Assembly (NCBI RefSeq): GCF_001707825.1
Contig: NZ_LYBM01000039.1
Coordinates: forward strand, 1-49,282
Length of the DNA: 49,282 nucleotides
DNA from: Veronia pacifica
GTDB taxonomy: Bacteria; Pseudomonadota; Gammaproteobacteria; Enterobacterales; Vibrionaceae
Reading direction: 5' to 3'
Below, piece after piece: positions 25,851 through 34,103 of this stretch. Under the pieces are notes generated by a model. That model had not been told where the DNA came from and did no database searches. It was given only the letters and a program-made list of their open reading frames with translations. How positions within the stretch are numbered: position 1 is the first letter of the stretch; the number at the start of each line of letters is the position of its first letter. Position numbers and translations under genes: made by a program.

Positions 25851-28121
25851 ATGTTACCCAATCAGAAACTTAAGAGAGCCGCTGTTGCCGCTGCAGTGCT
25901 TTTTTCGATGAACGCCAGCGCCAGCGATATTTCTCTAACAGACAAGCTTAATCATATTACTGTTTCTCCTCAGAACCTCGCCATTCTGTGGAACAAGCTA
26001 GAGGTTAATACTGGCGCATTGCGGGTGAACCAAGAAGAACAAACGGTATCGAATTTGGTTGTCTACTCATCAAAGAAGGCAACATGGACGCTGTTGCCCA
26101 GTGGTATTCGTGTATCAGCTTTTCTTGATCGTGGTGATTTAGAACTTACGTTTACAGCACCGGAATCAATTGCGATAAAGCGCAATGCTCCAGTAGCTTT
26201 GACTTGGTTTGATTTGGCGGAACAGCCGACGGATACCTTGCTGTTGCCTTTTAGCGAAGGCATGAGAGTGCCAACAGATAACAAGACATGGGCAAGTTAC
26301 CTCGTAGATGAGTATTCGGGCTCTGACACCGTCCACAACTTAAAGATGCCATTCTGGACAGCCGAGCAAGACGATAAATTCATTACCTATCATGTTGTTA
26401 CCGCAACAAACAACGAGCTGACATTTCTCAACACCAAACCGCACATTGATATGTCGGCTAAGCACCACTTTACGGTATTAAACAAAAATGAACCTTTCAC
26501 AGTCAGAATTACAGTCGGCAATGATTGGTTAGATGGCGCGAAAGCATATCGAAATTGGCGGGAAGTAAATCACTTATCTTCGACTTTGTCTGAAAAACGT
26601 AAACAGGATGCGAATGTAGAAAAGTTAATTGGTGCCAGTCATGTTTATATGTTTGGAAAGAGTCTACTCAGTTCTTCAGATGTCTCTGATTGGTGGGGAC
26701 TCAAAGACTGGTATTTCTCAGTGCCCGGTATATCTCACACTGACGAAGTCAGCCGTGAACTTAAAAACCTAAAGAAAGGCCGTGACTGGTTGGACCGCTA
26801 TCAAAAACAGGTGCTGGTTGATGCAATCAATGTGTTGTTAAAGCAAAAGTTCCCAATTGGAAAACCGACATTGGCTGATAATCAAATCGAAGCACAATAT
26901 CGGTCTGCCCAGCACCAAAAGCAATGGCTAGAAAAACAGGCTTCGAACTATCTGATTGATAGTCATAAGTGGGGGCAAGCGATGTCTCCCCAAATGGTTT
27001 CGACACTTAAAAAAGCAGGGCTACAAAAGCTATGGTTGGGATTGTCTAGCTGGATGCCGGCATTCTATCAACCAGAAGCCGTTGAGTCGGCAAAGAAATC
27101 TGGATATTTAGTTGGGGCATATGACTCATACAATACTGCCATTCCAGCTGGAAAAAATGATAGTTGGTTGACTGCCCAATTGCCGGATATCGTTCGTCAA
27201 CAATGTGCAATTGAAATGGCTGATGGCAGAAAGAAAAAAGGTTTCCGTGGTAATGGCTTCTATCTCAATCCAACTTGCCACTTAGACTATGTAAAACAGC
27301 GTGTGAAAGATGTTGTTAAATATGGTCATCTCAACAGTCTGTTTTTGGATGTTGATGCGACGGCAATGGTCCGTGAGGATTTCAGTAATAAGTCAAGTGA
27401 ACAACAAATGCTGGATGGCTTTAATGATCGTCTGGATTGGATTTCACGTCAGGGCAATATGGTACTGGGCTCAGAAGATGGGAACAGCCTAACAACTCAG
27501 GGTATCGCATTCGCTCATGGCTTAGAGACTGTCGGCTTTGGCTGGACAGATAAAGACATGAAGAAGAATACGCGCTCTCCATACTTCCTTGGCCGATGGT
27601 ACCCTGATTACAAGCCACAGTTCTTCTTTAAATCAGCAAGAGTAAAAGAACCGTATAAAACACTGCTTTTTTCACCAGAATTTCGCATTCCGCTTTATCA
27701 AACTGTATTTCATGATGAAGTGATCAATAGCCACCACTGGCACAGTGACAGCCTTAAATTCAGTGATGTGAAACGAGAGCGTGATCTGACATCAATGCTT
27801 TACAACACACCACCTATGGTTCATTTGGCCAGAGACGAAGCCTCCTCAGTGAATAGTCCTCGGGTCAAAGCGTTAGTGCACTACCAGAAAGGTTTTCTGG
27901 CAATTCATACCCAGCTATGGGACAAAAAAATGGTCAAATTTGACTGGTTAGACAAGCATGGCGTTGTTCAGCAAACCATTTTCGATGACGGTTCCAAGAT
28001 TATTGCAAATTTCGGAAGCGCGCAGTTCTTAGTAAATGGTGAACACATTCCGCCTTATTCCATTTTTGCTGCATTAAGCACAGGAAAAGTGGTGAAGTGG
28101 AGTGCTGACTTAGAAAATTAA
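25851..28121 (+). CDS. Exported glycoside-hydrolase-like protein (GH101/GH129-like)
   Basis: The 756-residue protein has a signal peptide (to ASA, about residue 24), an N-terminal beta domain (about 25-240 with AKAYRNWREVN at its end) and a TIM-barrel-like central region. That region carries acidic candidates in LNSLFLDVDATAM and VLGSEDGNSL, and a C-terminal beta domain follows. The layout resembles large alpha-N-acetylgalactosaminidase-type hydrolases (GH101/GH129 and relatives). The family and substrate are tentative. Secretion and position just behind vxrABC suggest work on envelope or host glycans. The ATG has a GGAG site 6 bases upstream. Confidence 0.55.
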   Translation: MLPNQKLKRAAVAAAVLFSMNASASDISLTDKLNHITVSPQNLAILWNKLEVNTGALRVNQEEQTVSNLVVYSSKKATWTLLPSGIRVSAFLDRGDLELTFTAPESIAIKRNAPVALTWFDLAEQPTDTLLLPFSEGMRVPTDNKTWASYLVDEYSGSDTVHNLKMPFWTAEQDDKFITYHVVTATNNELTFLNTKPHIDMSAKHHFTVLNKNEPFTVRITVGNDWLDGAKAYRNWREVNHLSSTLSEKRKQDANVEKLIGASHVYMFGKSLLSSSDVSDWWGLKDWYFSVPGISHTDEVSRELKNLKKGRDWLDRYQKQVLVDAINVLLKQKFPIGKPTLADNQIEAQYRSAQHQKQWLEKQASNYLIDSHKWGQAMSPQMVSTLKKAGLQKLWLGLSSWMPAFYQPEAVESAKKSGYLVGAYDSYNTAIPAGKNDSWLTAQLPDIVRQQCAIEMADGRKKKGFRGNGFYLNPTCHLDYVKQRVKDVVKYGHLNSLFLDVDATAMVREDFSNKSSEQQMLDGFNDRLDWISRQGNMVLGSEDGNSLTTQGIAFAHGLETVGFGWTDKDMKKNTRSPYFLGRWYPDYKPQFFFKSARVKEPYKTLLFSPEFRIPLYQTVFHDEVINSHHWHSDSLKFSDVKRERDLTSMLYNTPPMVHLARDEASSVNSPRVKALVHYQKGFLAIHTQLWDKKMVKFDWLDKHGVVQQTIFDDGSKIIANFGSAQFLVNGEHIPPYSIFAALSTGKVVKWSADLEN

Positions 28122-28729
28122 CAGTTGCTAATGATGGCCACAGGCCACCATTAACTCTCAAAGTTTGAGATGACTGTATCTAAGACATAGATACATAAAT
28201 TCTGTCGTAGTATCAGACATGCCGATTTAAGGTCCGTGTCTGATACAAATACCATCGTTTACGTATGACGCCACACAAAGATATTGGTCGTATATTCAAC
28301 AGTTGTATTTTCACTTGTTTCCTCATAATTGTGAGTATTCTATTGTCTGTTCTTGAAAAGTACGCTGGGCTAAACAGTTTGCAACGCACACCTATGGCCT
28401 AATTATCTGTTTTAAATTGATTTTATAGGAAAGTAATTTTTAATCATTATTTAGCAATCAATGAAATTTTGTCCATACACCATGCCGATAGCATCATAAC
28501 CATTAAGCTATATCAATATTAGTAACTTATTGTTTAAACATAACCTAATGTTTTTTTATGCAAATGAAAGATATACAAAAAATTAATAAGGAACTTGTTT
28601 CGTATTAAATTCACTCACTATATAGACAAATGTCGACGGAGAAATGGAAGGGAACAAACCCTATTGGACACCAGCTAGCATCAAATGTAGAGATAACGGC
28701 TGGTCTTTTGCATCGAAATGGAGAGTGGA
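28122..28729. other. Noncoding gap with two adjacent hairpins and an hrp-like box
   Basis: Two perfect hairpins lie side by side: TGTATCTA/TAGATACA with a 5-base loop (28175-28195) and GTATCAGACA/TGTCTGATAC with a 17-base loop (28210-28246). Neither has a T-run. The rest is AT-rich and holds the promoter element of the next gene (28590-28619). Confidence 0.6.
28590..28619 (+). promoter_or_regulatory. hrp-box-like ECF promoter, copy 1
   Basis: GGAACT, 16 bases, CACTCACT. It lies 111 bases before the start of the first paralogue. The hrp box read by HrpL is GGAACC, 15-16 bases, CCACNNA. This copy matches all but the last base of the -35 and the first C of the -10. Confidence 0.7.
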
Positions 28730-29242
28730 ATGAAGATTGTTTCCTTCAATGCACCTGAGAAACAGCATGTTCCCGATGGAGTGAGTCCAGAGGTAGAGGT
28801 GGCACATCTTCCCGGCGCAATACCCATTACAGCCGCTGATGTCTCCACTTATCACATGTCCAGGTTTCTTTCTGGTCAACGTCAGTCAGGAATGATTCGT
28901 GGCTCTGCAATGTATGGCGCTAACACATCTGGCGAGCATGTTGTGTTTTCGCGTTTAGCACCATTCTTTACCTCTCCACTGGGTTTTTCTCCTGCTCCTT
29001 TTAAGCAGGGATTTGGTGTTCGTGGATTTGGCCTTCGATATGTATCGCCGTTGAACCTCGGTCATAATCATGGCCAGAGCTTTGGCGTGCCATTTGAGAC
29101 ACCAATTCACAAACGCTCTATCAGTAACTACATACCCTCGGGTGAAAATCCACGTTTCCGTTCCCATTTTATGGATAACGATCGATACAATAGCAGCCAC
29201 TTTCTCCCAGCCAAGAGCGAAGGTGAAGATAAAAATCGCTAG
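28730..29242 (+). CDS. Paralogue 1: short Gly/Pro-rich N-terminal-domain protein
   Basis: The 170-residue protein has no signal peptide and no known domain. It shares the N-terminal signature of three downstream genes: VSTYHMSRFL (39-48), then SPLGFSPAPFKQGFGVRGFGLRY (82-104). The C-terminal third is polar and rich in Asn, His, Ser and Arg, with no calcium domain. The frame opens at 28718, but the ATG at 28730 has a GGAGAG site and begins the conserved part. It is the most diverged member of the family. I infer a secreted protein of the same regulon. Confidence 0.7.
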   Translation: MKIVSFNAPEKQHVPDGVSPEVEVAHLPGAIPITAADVSTYHMSRFLSGQRQSGMIRGSAMYGANTSGEHVVFSRLAPFFTSPLGFSPAPFKQGFGVRGFGLRYVSPLNLGHNHGQSFGVPFETPIHKRSISNYIPSGENPRFRSHFMDNDRYNSSHFLPAKSEGEDKNR

Positions 29243-30078
29243 CTAGCGTTTACACAGTATACGATTCACGATATTTCCCTGCATGTACCCAAGAAATGGA
29301 GAAGTCGCGCTCCTTTCCTATATCGACCATATTCGCTTAAACACTCTTCAAAACATTAAAAGTGAGTGTCTCTCTTTTTAGCAATAAAAATACCCTTGTT
29401 CATGTCATTTTCTATGAAACCACTTCATTTGTTTTCGTCATGAGGTCAACTTACTAGTGAAATATGAACTTATATTAAATTGATTTAATATAAATCGATT
29501 GAAATTTTGTACGGGGGACTTTTATAGGTGAATACGTCTATATTTTTATGGAGGATATTTTTTAGGTACTGAGTCTTTGTGCCTTTTAAATTGGGTGGTT
29601 ACTTCTAATTTACTATTCCTTATAAAGTTTACCCCCCCCCTGAAAAGTCAGTTTTTACATGTGAGTATCTATTTTAAATATATATATTTCAATGGTTTAA
29701 TTGTAATTTTAAATCAAGTGGTGAGTAATTTTCCCCACCCTAGATTATTTTAAAATATTGACTAATTTTCTATACCGCACCCCTATATTTTTGATAAGTT
29801 TATTTTTGCTTTTTCCATTTTTTCTTACGTTTACCTTTCATATTAACTAAAAGGAAACTGGGTTAGTTTAACTATAATTTTTGGCAGTTATTGGCATTAA
29901 TAATATGAACTAATTTTTTATGGAACTATTTTTCTATATATCTCACTCACTATCGTACACAAGGTTCGAACAATCTCTTATGGGCTTTGTCGATGCCTTT
30001 AGAACTGAGAATAGTAATAAACGTCTGGCTCTTGAATGATTAGAAATGGTTAGGGTCGATGAAATAAAGGAGAATATT
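29243..30078. other. AT-rich gap with a C9 tract
   Basis: There is no supported gene in 836 bases. A 12-base palindrome (CGCTAGCTAGCG) covers the previous stop codon. A run of nine C at 29632-29640 lies in very AT-rich DNA, 282 bases upstream of the next promoter element (29922-29951). Confidence 0.7.
29922..29951 (+). promoter_or_regulatory. hrp-box-like ECF promoter, copy 2
   Basis: GGAACT, exactly 16 bases, CACTCACT, 127 bases before the start of paralogue 2. It is identical to copies 1 and 4 in both hexamers and the spacer length, while the spacer sequence differs. Confidence 0.75.
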
Positions 30079-31488
30079 ATGACTTTCATACCAGTGTTTA
30101 ACCAAGGTATGGCTCAGCAAATGACTGCGATGCCGACCTTTAATGCCATGCCTTTACAACAAGCGCGCCAAGCGACAGCGCTTGTACCAGTTACTTTAGC
30201 ATTTCCACAAAACGCACCGGATCCGAGCGCTTATTACATGGCGCGTTTTCAAGCTAACAATGCAATGCAGATGAGAGCGGCGGTGATGCCGCAGTTTCGA
30301 CCAGCTGTTATGCCTGGTTTGGTTCCCGGTATGCAGGATCTGCAAAAGCTTTTGTTTTCTATGTTGGGTAATTTTCAGCTTTCACCTTATGGTTTCCCAC
30401 CTGCTGGCCAGCTGCAAGGTTTTGGTGTGCCCGGTGCAGGCCCCAGGTTTACGCCTCCTATGAATCAGATGCTCTTTGGCGGCGCTGGACGATTCGGCGG
30501 TGCTATGATGGGCCTTCAATACATTAATGAGAAAAAAATAGATGCAGAAGTAGGCGGTTTCCTTGCCCCGTACGGTGGTGCGAAAAAACTGGATAACGGC
30601 AATTACGAGATCACTAAAGGTAAGTGGGCCGGGCACAAAGCTATCTGGCTTGAAGACAGAAAGGCATTTCACTTAGTCGATAACAAAACCAATATGCCTA
30701 AGGGTTTGTTCCAACATGCTTCTAAGACTGAAAAGCTAGCCAGTGACATTAACACAAAACAAATCGGCGGTGGTTGGATCGCAGGTCATGGTGGCTACCA
30801 CAAAGCAGGCGGTGGGACCGTAATTACAGCTGGTCGTTATAAAGGCCATACAGCCTATTGGATGCCAGAACAGAAACAATTCCACATCAAGAACACGAGC
30901 ACTGGTGAGTCTGTTGGTTGTTGGAAGCCACCTACGAAGACCGAGAAAGTGGCTTCTCCACTGACGTTTGATTTGAACGGAAATGGAAAAGTTGACACCA
31001 CCAATGGTGGTAAGCAGTTTGACATTAATGCTGACGGAAAAGTTGACAACACTGCATGGGCAGGAAAAGGCGACGGCGTGCTTGCGTTTGATGCAGACGG
31101 CGATGGCAGAGTGGGTACCGACGGTAAAGAACTCTTTGGTAACTATGCAGACATCGACGGCGACGGCAGAAGCGATGGACTGGCGAATGGTTTTGACGCA
31201 CTCCGTGCTCTGGCTGTTAAACACTTGGGTGAAGCGGCAGTTGCTGATGGTAAACTTGACGCACAGGAGTTGGCATTGCTCGAGCAACTGACGGGCCTTA
31301 CCATGCTGGTTGACGGCGAAAGACGTTCTCTGTCAGACCTCGGTATCACAGATATCAATCTGGGATATGAAGAGGCGGGTACCAACGCTGATGAAAATGG
31401 CAACGAGCACAGACAGGTCGGTGTTGGCTTTACCCGCAACGGTGAAGAGAACCAGAAAGTTAATGATGTCTGGTTCAAATACGAATAA
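30079..31488 (+). CDS. Paralogue 2: N-terminal domain, two GW modules, RTX-type calcium block
   Basis: The 469-residue protein lacks a signal peptide. Residues 1-130 are Met/Pro/Gln-rich with the family signature SAYYMARF (50-57) and LQGFGVPGAGPRFTPP (112-127). Two related modules of about 57 residues follow (159-215 and 231-287), each with a GGxhxxxGG, YxIT or VIT, G[KR][WY]xGH and W[LM] pattern. Residues 293-469 form a calcium block with loops DLNGNGKVD, DINADGKVD, DADGDGRVG and DIDGDGRSD, then GITDINLGY, ANGNEHRQ-like text and a VNDVWF end. That block is known from the C-terminal part of giant RTX proteins. The start at 30079 has AAGGAG 6 bases upstream. The frame opens 11 codons earlier. 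Confidence 0.8.
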   Translation: MTFIPVFNQGMAQQMTAMPTFNAMPLQQARQATALVPVTLAFPQNAPDPSAYYMARFQANNAMQMRAAVMPQFRPAVMPGLVPGMQDLQKLLFSMLGNFQLSPYGFPPAGQLQGFGVPGAGPRFTPPMNQMLFGGAGRFGGAMMGLQYINEKKIDAEVGGFLAPYGGAKKLDNGNYEITKGKWAGHKAIWLEDRKAFHLVDNKTNMPKGLFQHASKTEKLASDINTKQIGGGWIAGHGGYHKAGGGTVITAGRYKGHTAYWMPEQKQFHIKNTSTGESVGCWKPPTKTEKVASPLTFDLNGNGKVDTTNGGKQFDINADGKVDNTAWAGKGDGVLAFDADGDGRVGTDGKELFGNYADIDGDGRSDGLANGFDALRALAVKHLGEAAVADGKLDAQELALLEQLTGLTMLVDGERRSLSDLGITDINLGYEEAGTNADENGNEHRQVGVGFTRNGEENQKVNDVWFKYE

Positions 31489-31593
31489 CCGATTAATGCT
31501 ATTGGCCGCATAGAAGATACTCAAGTGTTGTAGAAACACATCATGCCTAAAGCAGAAATATTAGAAGAGAAAATCTACATCGTGCTTCTCAAT

Positions 31594-31626
31594 AAAATAG
31601 TCCTGATTTATCAGGACTATTTTTTT
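31594..31626 (+). terminator. Terminator of paralogue 2
   Basis: The stem AATAGTCCTGA/TCAGGACTATT with loop TTTA is followed by a T-run. Confidence 0.92.
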
Positions 31627-32200
31627 AGGCGAGTGCAATGATGATATGTATCAATACGTTTTTCGCTTTCAATCTCTTTCTCAATATTAATGATGAATAA
31701 GGTGTAAATATGGAAATATTTTTCGGTGGTTAATATCATTTAACTATTACTATGACTTTTTCCCTGTTGCTTTATCGATGATGTTTATTTATCTGAGGTT
31801 CAAGCGTATAGATCTTAATAATGTGTCTCTCTTGAAACGAAGTATGAGAGGGAACAGTCTGCTACCTTATTAAAATTAAAATGATGATGAATAATAAACT
31901 CATGACTTTGATTGGGTTTTGAAATGAAAACATTAAGATAAAATCAATCTGACTTTTTACCCTCTTGTTTATTAGTGTTTTCCGTGAAGATATTACTGTT
32001 TTTAAGAATTCTATTATATTTTTAAAATATAAAATCAGTTTAATATTGAACTGGTTGCTTATAAAGAGCACTCAATACGAGTAAAAGTGATTTTATACCT
32101 AATGATGTCTCCCTAATAATTACCAAGACATAACGGGGAAGGGTCAACATTATTTAAACGAGTTATTAGATTTATATTCTTACTAGAGAGGGACAGAAAG
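31627..32200. other. AT-rich gap before paralogue 3
   Basis: There is no supported gene. It contains the promoter element at 32047-32076. The reading frames in it are low-complexity artefacts of AT-rich DNA. Confidence 0.6.
32047..32076 (+). promoter_or_regulatory. hrp-box-like ECF promoter, copy 3 (TGAACT variant)
   Basis: TGAACT, exactly 16 bases, CACTCAAT, 125 bases before the start of paralogue 3. It differs from the other copies by T for G at the first base of the -35 and by the two bases after CACTCA. Confidence 0.65.
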
Positions 32201-32932
32201 ATGACATTTATTCCCACATTTAATCGTGCAGTGGTGCCGCAAATGACTGCGACACCCCAGGCAAATGTATTCACCCATCCCGTACCTTTTCATAATGCGG
32301 TTCAGACGACAGCTGTTGTACCTGTGACCGTTGGTCTGCCACAACAGGCACCAGATGCCAGTCTTTACTACATGTCCCGGCTATTAAAAGACCAAGGTCG
32401 TGTACCATTTATGGCGCAGCCTGCAGTTGTTCCCGGTTTAGGTGACGTTATTAACAGACTTGATTTCAACAGTTTGTCTCCCTTTAAACCGTCGCCAATT
32501 GGATTCCCATCGCAGCCATTTCTACAGGGATTTGGCGCTCCCGGAGCTGGCCTAGGTTTCACTCCTCTGGAGCAACTTCCCAATGACGCTCCCGGTATGA
32601 TGCGTCCTGCTGTAGTTCCGGGTTCTATAGTGCCTATATCTGACCTTGAGCTGAAGTTAGGACAAACAGGGCATTGGGCACCTGCAGTGATGCCCGGCGG
32701 TACTATTTTAACCGACGGTGATTTTGGCTTGGTGGAACCGCCGCGTTTTGAAGATTGGGTAGCAGCGCTTCCAGGTGCAACAGCACCGGTTGTTCCAGAC
32801 TTCAAACTGAATGATTGGTTAGCTCCACCACCGCCACCAGAAAACTGGTTAGCTGTGCAACCTATTCAAGCTCCCGGGGTGCCTGGCAACCTTATAACCT
32901 TCTCTGATTACACTTGGGCTCAACAATTCTAA
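32201..32932 (+). CDS. Paralogue 3: Pro-rich protein with PAVxPG repeats
   Basis: The 243-residue protein has no signal peptide. Its start MTFIPTFN and the segment AVVPVTVGLPQQAPDASLYYMSR (38-60) match paralogue 2 closely. PSPIGFPSQPFLQGFGAPG (97-115) is the second family signature. The motif PAV[VM]PG occurs at about 74, 136 and 161. The C-terminal half is Pro/Trp/Asp-rich with repeated DW[VL]A or NWLA (185, 205, 215). It has no calcium domain and no cysteine. Such composition suggests a disordered, exported protein. An SD-like GAGAGG lies 8 bases before the ATG. Confidence 0.75.
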   Translation: MTFIPTFNRAVVPQMTATPQANVFTHPVPFHNAVQTTAVVPVTVGLPQQAPDASLYYMSRLLKDQGRVPFMAQPAVVPGLGDVINRLDFNSLSPFKPSPIGFPSQPFLQGFGAPGAGLGFTPLEQLPNDAPGMMRPAVVPGSIVPISDLELKLGQTGHWAPAVMPGGTILTDGDFGLVEPPRFEDWVAALPGATAPVVPDFKLNDWLAPPPPPENWLAVQPIQAPGVPGNLITFSDYTWAQQF

Positions 32933-33414
32933 TGTTGTCTTGATCTTTTCGAAGCAAACCACAAAAAGCAGGTTGGTGCTTGTTAGAAGTCATTGCATCG
33001 CCTGCTTGTGAGATGCACAAATCAGTGACATGAAGCCATGGGTGAAACCCTTGGAGGAATAACAACGTTCACACACTGCGAAACGAAGACTTCAGGGCAG
33101 ACTGTACATATCGAAAAATGACAGGCGGAGCGCTAAAGAACAAATTAATAGCCTTATCTCAATCGACAAGATGGTGGGTGTTACCACGCCAAAGTGTACA
33201 CTGGAATATTGTTGATAAGCTATATGTTAGCCTTTTCCCATTTCATCCAGATTTTTCATAGTGTTGTGTTGGCGTTATCATATTAACGTTCCTGTAGTGA
33301 ACACCCGATGTAAACATGTCGTGCTCGTTTATGTATTAGTTAAATTTTTAAAAATCACCTTTATTTATAAGAAATATTGAGTAAGCTGCGGGCTTATTAT
33401 TGGTCACACTCTTA

Positions 33415-33442
33415 TTGATGTTTGATGTTTGATGTTTGATGT
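33415..33442. repeat. Tandem heptamer TTGATGT, four copies
   Basis: There are four exact head-to-tail copies of TTGATGT with no interruption, 497 bases upstream of the paralogue 4 promoter element. Confidence 0.95.
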
Positions 33443-33938
33443 TCTTTCCTCGGCGGGTTATATAATTGGATATCAAACATAGCATGGATACTTATATCCT
33501 AATTATTGTATTTCCCGTAAAGTCCTGTGTAGTATTGTCTAATATATAAGATGGGTTGTCCTCTTTGGTATAAATCAACCTAGTATTCATGTGTAGATTA
33601 TTCATATTAAAGGATTATTTTTTCTTAAATGCATTCAAGATGGAAATGGTGAGTGTAAAAGCTGTATCGACTTCTATCTAAATGAGTTTTATATGCAATA
33701 AGTTTTATTTGGATACTAAGAAGTCTCATTTTTGAGATGTTTTTTTGATAAGCTTAAAGAAATTACTTCCCTCTTATAATTCCGCCATTTCGCTTTGTAT
33801 TTGAACTGATTTTTATTCCATAAAAATTCACATATTCAAATAATTTCTTTAAATAAATATCTTATTATCTCTATATAATGAATCGCTTATGCACGATATT
33901 TAATATATCTATATGATATGGCTGGAATAAATATATAT

Positions 33939-33968
33939 GGAACTAGTTTCTCATTTCCATCACTCACT
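33939..33968 (+). promoter_or_regulatory. hrp-box-like ECF promoter, copy 4
   Basis: GGAACT, exactly 16 bases, CACTCACT, 135 bases before the start of paralogue 4. Copies 2 and 4 also share the flanking ATGGAACTA. Confidence 0.75.
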
Positions 33969-34103
33969 TAATGTTACAAGAAATACTATTGAATGCGTGT
34001 AGCTACCCGCGAAAAACACCATTCTTATTCCAATAAACGGTCAATTTTTACCTCTACACACCCATGTTGAAGATTGAACCGATGTGAAACTAAGGAGAGT
34101 TAT

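Larger units (their letters stand above)
32933..34103. other. Long gap before paralogue 4
   Basis: No gene is firmly supported. A less AT-rich stretch (about 32960-33260) contains an open frame of 47 codons at 33118-33261 with no recognisable homology and no clear ribosome site. An AAGCAGG/CCTGCTT pair flanks its start. A heptamer repeat (33415-33442) and the promoter element (33939-33968) follow. Confidence 0.5.

Noticed and set aside
28643-28665. GGAACA just upstream of paralogue 1 as a second promoter
   Set aside because: The only CAC downstream is at the wrong distance (12 bases).
31862-32071. Minus-strand frame of 69 codons before paralogue 3
   Set aside because: Low-complexity Ile/Leu/Lys translation of AT-rich DNA that covers the promoter element.
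32960-33060. Possible riboswitch or structured RNA after paralogue 3
   Set aside because: A small GGGT/ACCC hairpin and an AAGCAGG/CCTGCTT pair are present, but no known riboswitch core can be matched.
33118-33261. 47-codon frame in the gap before paralogue 4
   Set aside because: Open and less AT-rich than its surroundings, but no homology or ribosome site, so it is only mentioned in the gap entry.
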